Source of the DNA: DAOMFB01 sp963721385 | GTDB taxonomy: Bacteria; Acidobacteriota; Thermoanaerobaculia; UBA5066 | Direction of reading: 5' to 3' | Assembly: GCA_963721385.1 (NCBI GenBank) | Contig: CAVRJB010000013.1 | Span: 186,001 to 250,000, forward strand | DNA: 64,000 nt | Shown here: positions 60,588 through 64,000 of the stretch, piece after piece | How positions within the stretch are numbered: the first letter of the stretch is position 1 | How the letters are laid out: every line of letters begins with the position of its first letter | Notes under the pieces: generated by a model | Database searches by the model: none | What the model was told of the DNA's origin: nothing | What the model saw: only the letters and a program-made list of their open reading frames with translations | Program-made: the position numbers and the translations under genes

Positions 60588-60857
60588 TTGGCCCAGCCCA
60601 GGACGAACAAGACGGAAACGATCAGGTCTCAGCGGCGACACGACTCCGACACCGGCTCCCCGGAAGTCCAGGTGGCCCTCATCTCCAAGCGCATCTCCGA
60701 GCTGGCCGAGCATTTCAAGACGCACGCGAAGGACCACCATTCGCGGAGGGGCCTCCTCCAGATGGTCGGGCGCCGGCGTCGCCTGCTCGACTACCTCAAG
60801 GGGCGCGACGTCGAGCGCTACCAGGTCCTGATCACACAGCTCGGACTGCGCAAGTAG
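60588..60857 (+). CDS. rpsO: 30S ribosomal protein S15
   Basis: 89 residues of standard length. RRHDSDTGSPEVQVALISKR, HAKDHHSRRGLLQMVGRRRR and LLDYLKGRDVERYQVLITQL are near-universal S15 segments contacting 16S rRNA. The start is TTG at 60588, preceded by AAGGG and AGGAAA; no ATG is available at this position. It is followed by pnp after 106 bases, as in many bacteria. Confidence 0.97.
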   Translation: MAQPRTNKTETIRSQRRHDSDTGSPEVQVALISKRISELAEHFKTHAKDHHSRRGLLQMVGRRRRLLDYLKGRDVERYQVLITQLGLRK

Positions 60858-60901
60858 TCCCCCGTCTTTCCCGAGCGTCCGCCGGCGTACGCCCTCCCGT
60901 C

Positions 60902-60942
60902 CCCACGGGAGCCGCGCGGCATGGCGGCCGTCGTCCCGTGGG
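60902..60942 (+). other. Hairpin in the rpsO-pnp intergenic region
   Basis: Outer arms CCCACGGGA (60902-60910) and TCCCGTGGG (60934-60942), with an inner GCCGC/GCGGC stem. In E. coli the same junction holds a hairpin cut by RNase III and used by PNPase to control its own synthesis. A similar role here is inference; it begins 45 bases after the rpsO stop. Confidence 0.6.
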
Positions 60943-60963
60943 CCGCGCACGAAAGGAACCTGC

Positions 60964-63228
<2,265 letters not shown>

Positions 63229-63231
63229 CAT

Positions 63232-63270
63232 CGCGGGGGCCCGCCTCCACCACGGCCTGAGGCCCCCGCG
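63232..63270. terminator. Putative bidirectional terminator between pnp and a convergent gene
   Basis: Perfect 10-bp inverted repeat CGCGGGGGCC (63232-63241) and GGCCCCCGCG (63261-63270) with a 19-base loop, in the 49-base gap between convergent genes. It lacks U-tracts, so efficiency is uncertain. Confidence 0.45.
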
Positions 63271-63277
63271 CCCCGCT

Positions 63278-64000
63278 TCAATCCGGGTCGCGGAGCCGCC
63301 GCTCGGGCGGCGCGATCCCTTCGGGTTCGACGAGTGCTCCGGACCGATCTCCGGTCTTCGCCCAACGACGAAGGACCTGGACGGCGGTCTCGTAGAGACG
63401 GTCGTCCTTCGCCTCGTCGACGTAGCGCCGGATCTCCGCGGCGGCGGCCTCCGGCCCTCGCCGTCCCTCGACGAGCGTCGCGAAGACGATCGTGTCGGCA
63501 TAGCGGTGGCGCGCGGAGTAGATGACCGGGGGAAGGAGCGGGACGAGGGAAAGCGCACCCGCGGCCAGCCCCAGAAGGCTCGCCTCCCGCAGACGGCGAA
63601 GGCGGATGGCTTCGAAGGCAAGAAGGACGAACAGGCCGCAGCCGATCGCCAGCGGCCCGACCGCGCCCACCCGGTACCGGGACGTCGTCTGGACGAGGAG
63701 GCACGCCGCGAGCGGCGCGACGATTCCGACGAATGCGAGCAGCCCTTCTTCCCTTCTCAGCACGCCGCGAGCGAGCGCGGCGAAAAGCCCGACGAGTCCG
63801 GCTCCCAAGAGACAGGGAAAGACGGGGAGAAACCTCAGGATCGGCAGCCGGTCCCTGAAGAAATAGTAGTTCGCGTTGTCGGGCACCTCGAAGGCGTTGA
63901 AAAAGGTCGCGAACTTCTTGAGGAGGAGCTTCGGGAGCTCGAGCGGCGCCTCCCGGTAGCCCTCGAGGACGAGCCGCGCGGTCCTCAGGGTCGAGCCCCC
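63278..64000 (-). CDS. Integral membrane glycosyltransferase-like protein, C-terminal part, cut by the window edge
   Basis: At least 240 residues read in from the right edge without an in-window start. LLLKKFATFFNAFEVPDNAN then YYFFRDRLPILRF resembles the region before the last membrane helices in GT39/ArnT-like bacterial glycosyltransferases. Four or five hydrophobic helices follow (FPCLLGAGLVGLFAALA; LLAFVGIVAPLAACLLV; AIGCGLFVLLAFEAI; LLGLAAGALSLVPLLPP). A soluble tail of about 80 residues with helical repeat character ends the protein. It would transfer sugars from a polyprenyl donor; the family call is tentative. Convergent to pnp. Confidence 0.6.
   Translation of the reverse strand, partial: GGSTLRTARLVLEGYREAPLELPKLLLKKFATFFNAFEVPDNANYYFFRDRLPILRFLPVFPCLLGAGLVGLFAALARGVLRREEGLLAFVGIVAPLAACLLVQTTSRYRVGAVGPLAIGCGLFVLLAFEAIRLRRLREASLLGLAAGALSLVPLLPPVIYSARHRYADTIVFATLVEGRRGPEAAAAEIRRYVDEAKDDRLYETAVQVLRRWAKTGDRSGALVEPEGIAPPERRLRDPD

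Overview
The window is about 70% GC and carries roughly 50 tightly packed protein genes, many overlapping by 1-8 bases in GTGA, ATGA or TGATG junctions, plus three tRNA genes. The gene mix points to an Acidobacteriota-like bacterium, possibly Thermoanaerobaculia. It includes a membrane Ser/Thr kinase with a PD40 sensor, an Oar-type TonB receptor with a carboxypeptidase-regulatory N-terminus, futalosine-pathway menaquinone synthesis, several glutamate dehydrogenases, an S9 peptidase, and two-subunit glycyl-tRNA synthetase. No 16S or other diagnostic marker is present, so the phylum is inference. The cell is Gram-negative (TonB, outer-membrane receptor, periplasmic DegP) and encodes tRNA-Sec, so it should make selenoproteins.

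Layout. 1-5.8 kb: start of rnc, a DUF4136 lipoprotein, a small unknown gene, a decayed DinB gene coupled to a Ser/Thr kinase, tRNA-Leu(UAA), an LVIVD-repeat protein and tRNA-Cys(GCA). 5.8-12.5 kb: APC permease, an outer-membrane transporter-like gene under a Fur-box-like palindrome, acyl-CoA dehydrogenase and a large TonB-dependent receptor. 12.6-24.9 kb: the most unusual region, two convergent operons. One is NAD-type GDH, gdhA, then a receiver-fused PEP/pyruvate-binding protein. The other is GDH, a minimal PEP/pyruvate-binding protein, then a GAF-like and nucleotidyltransferase-fused one. All three PEP/pyruvate-binding proteins keep the ATP-grasp part of PEP synthase but lack the standard swivelling-His and TIM-barrel domains. 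They share a C-terminal block with GRWGS and G(S/T)HFF motifs. 25-29.7 kb: an SxtJ / DUF5989 / carbamoyltransferase trio, pyrE, a sigma-54 response regulator and selC. 29.7-39.8 kb: a DprE1/DprE2-like pair, a DNA glycosylase, PBP1, an S9 peptidase, a giant GreA-like protein and a chalcone-isomerase-like protein. 39.9-48.4 kb: a membrane protein, glyS/glyQ, recO, an MFS transporter carrying an in-frame palindromic insert, a zinc-ribbon protein and mqnE. 48.4-52 kb: MazEF-type toxin-antitoxin, DegP and a TonB-like protein. 52.2-63.3 kb: the classical rimP-nusA-infB-ylxP-rbfA-nrnA-truB-rpsO-pnp cluster with a terminator-like leader. The right edge cuts a membrane glycosyltransferase-like gene.

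Sequence quality matters here. Several conserved genes (carbamoyltransferase, DNA glycosylase, glyS, the zinc-ribbon gene) read correctly only if single-base indels are allowed. Since glyS is essential, at least some of these are probably assembly errors rather than pseudogenes. The DinB remnant is also truncated and looks genuinely dead.
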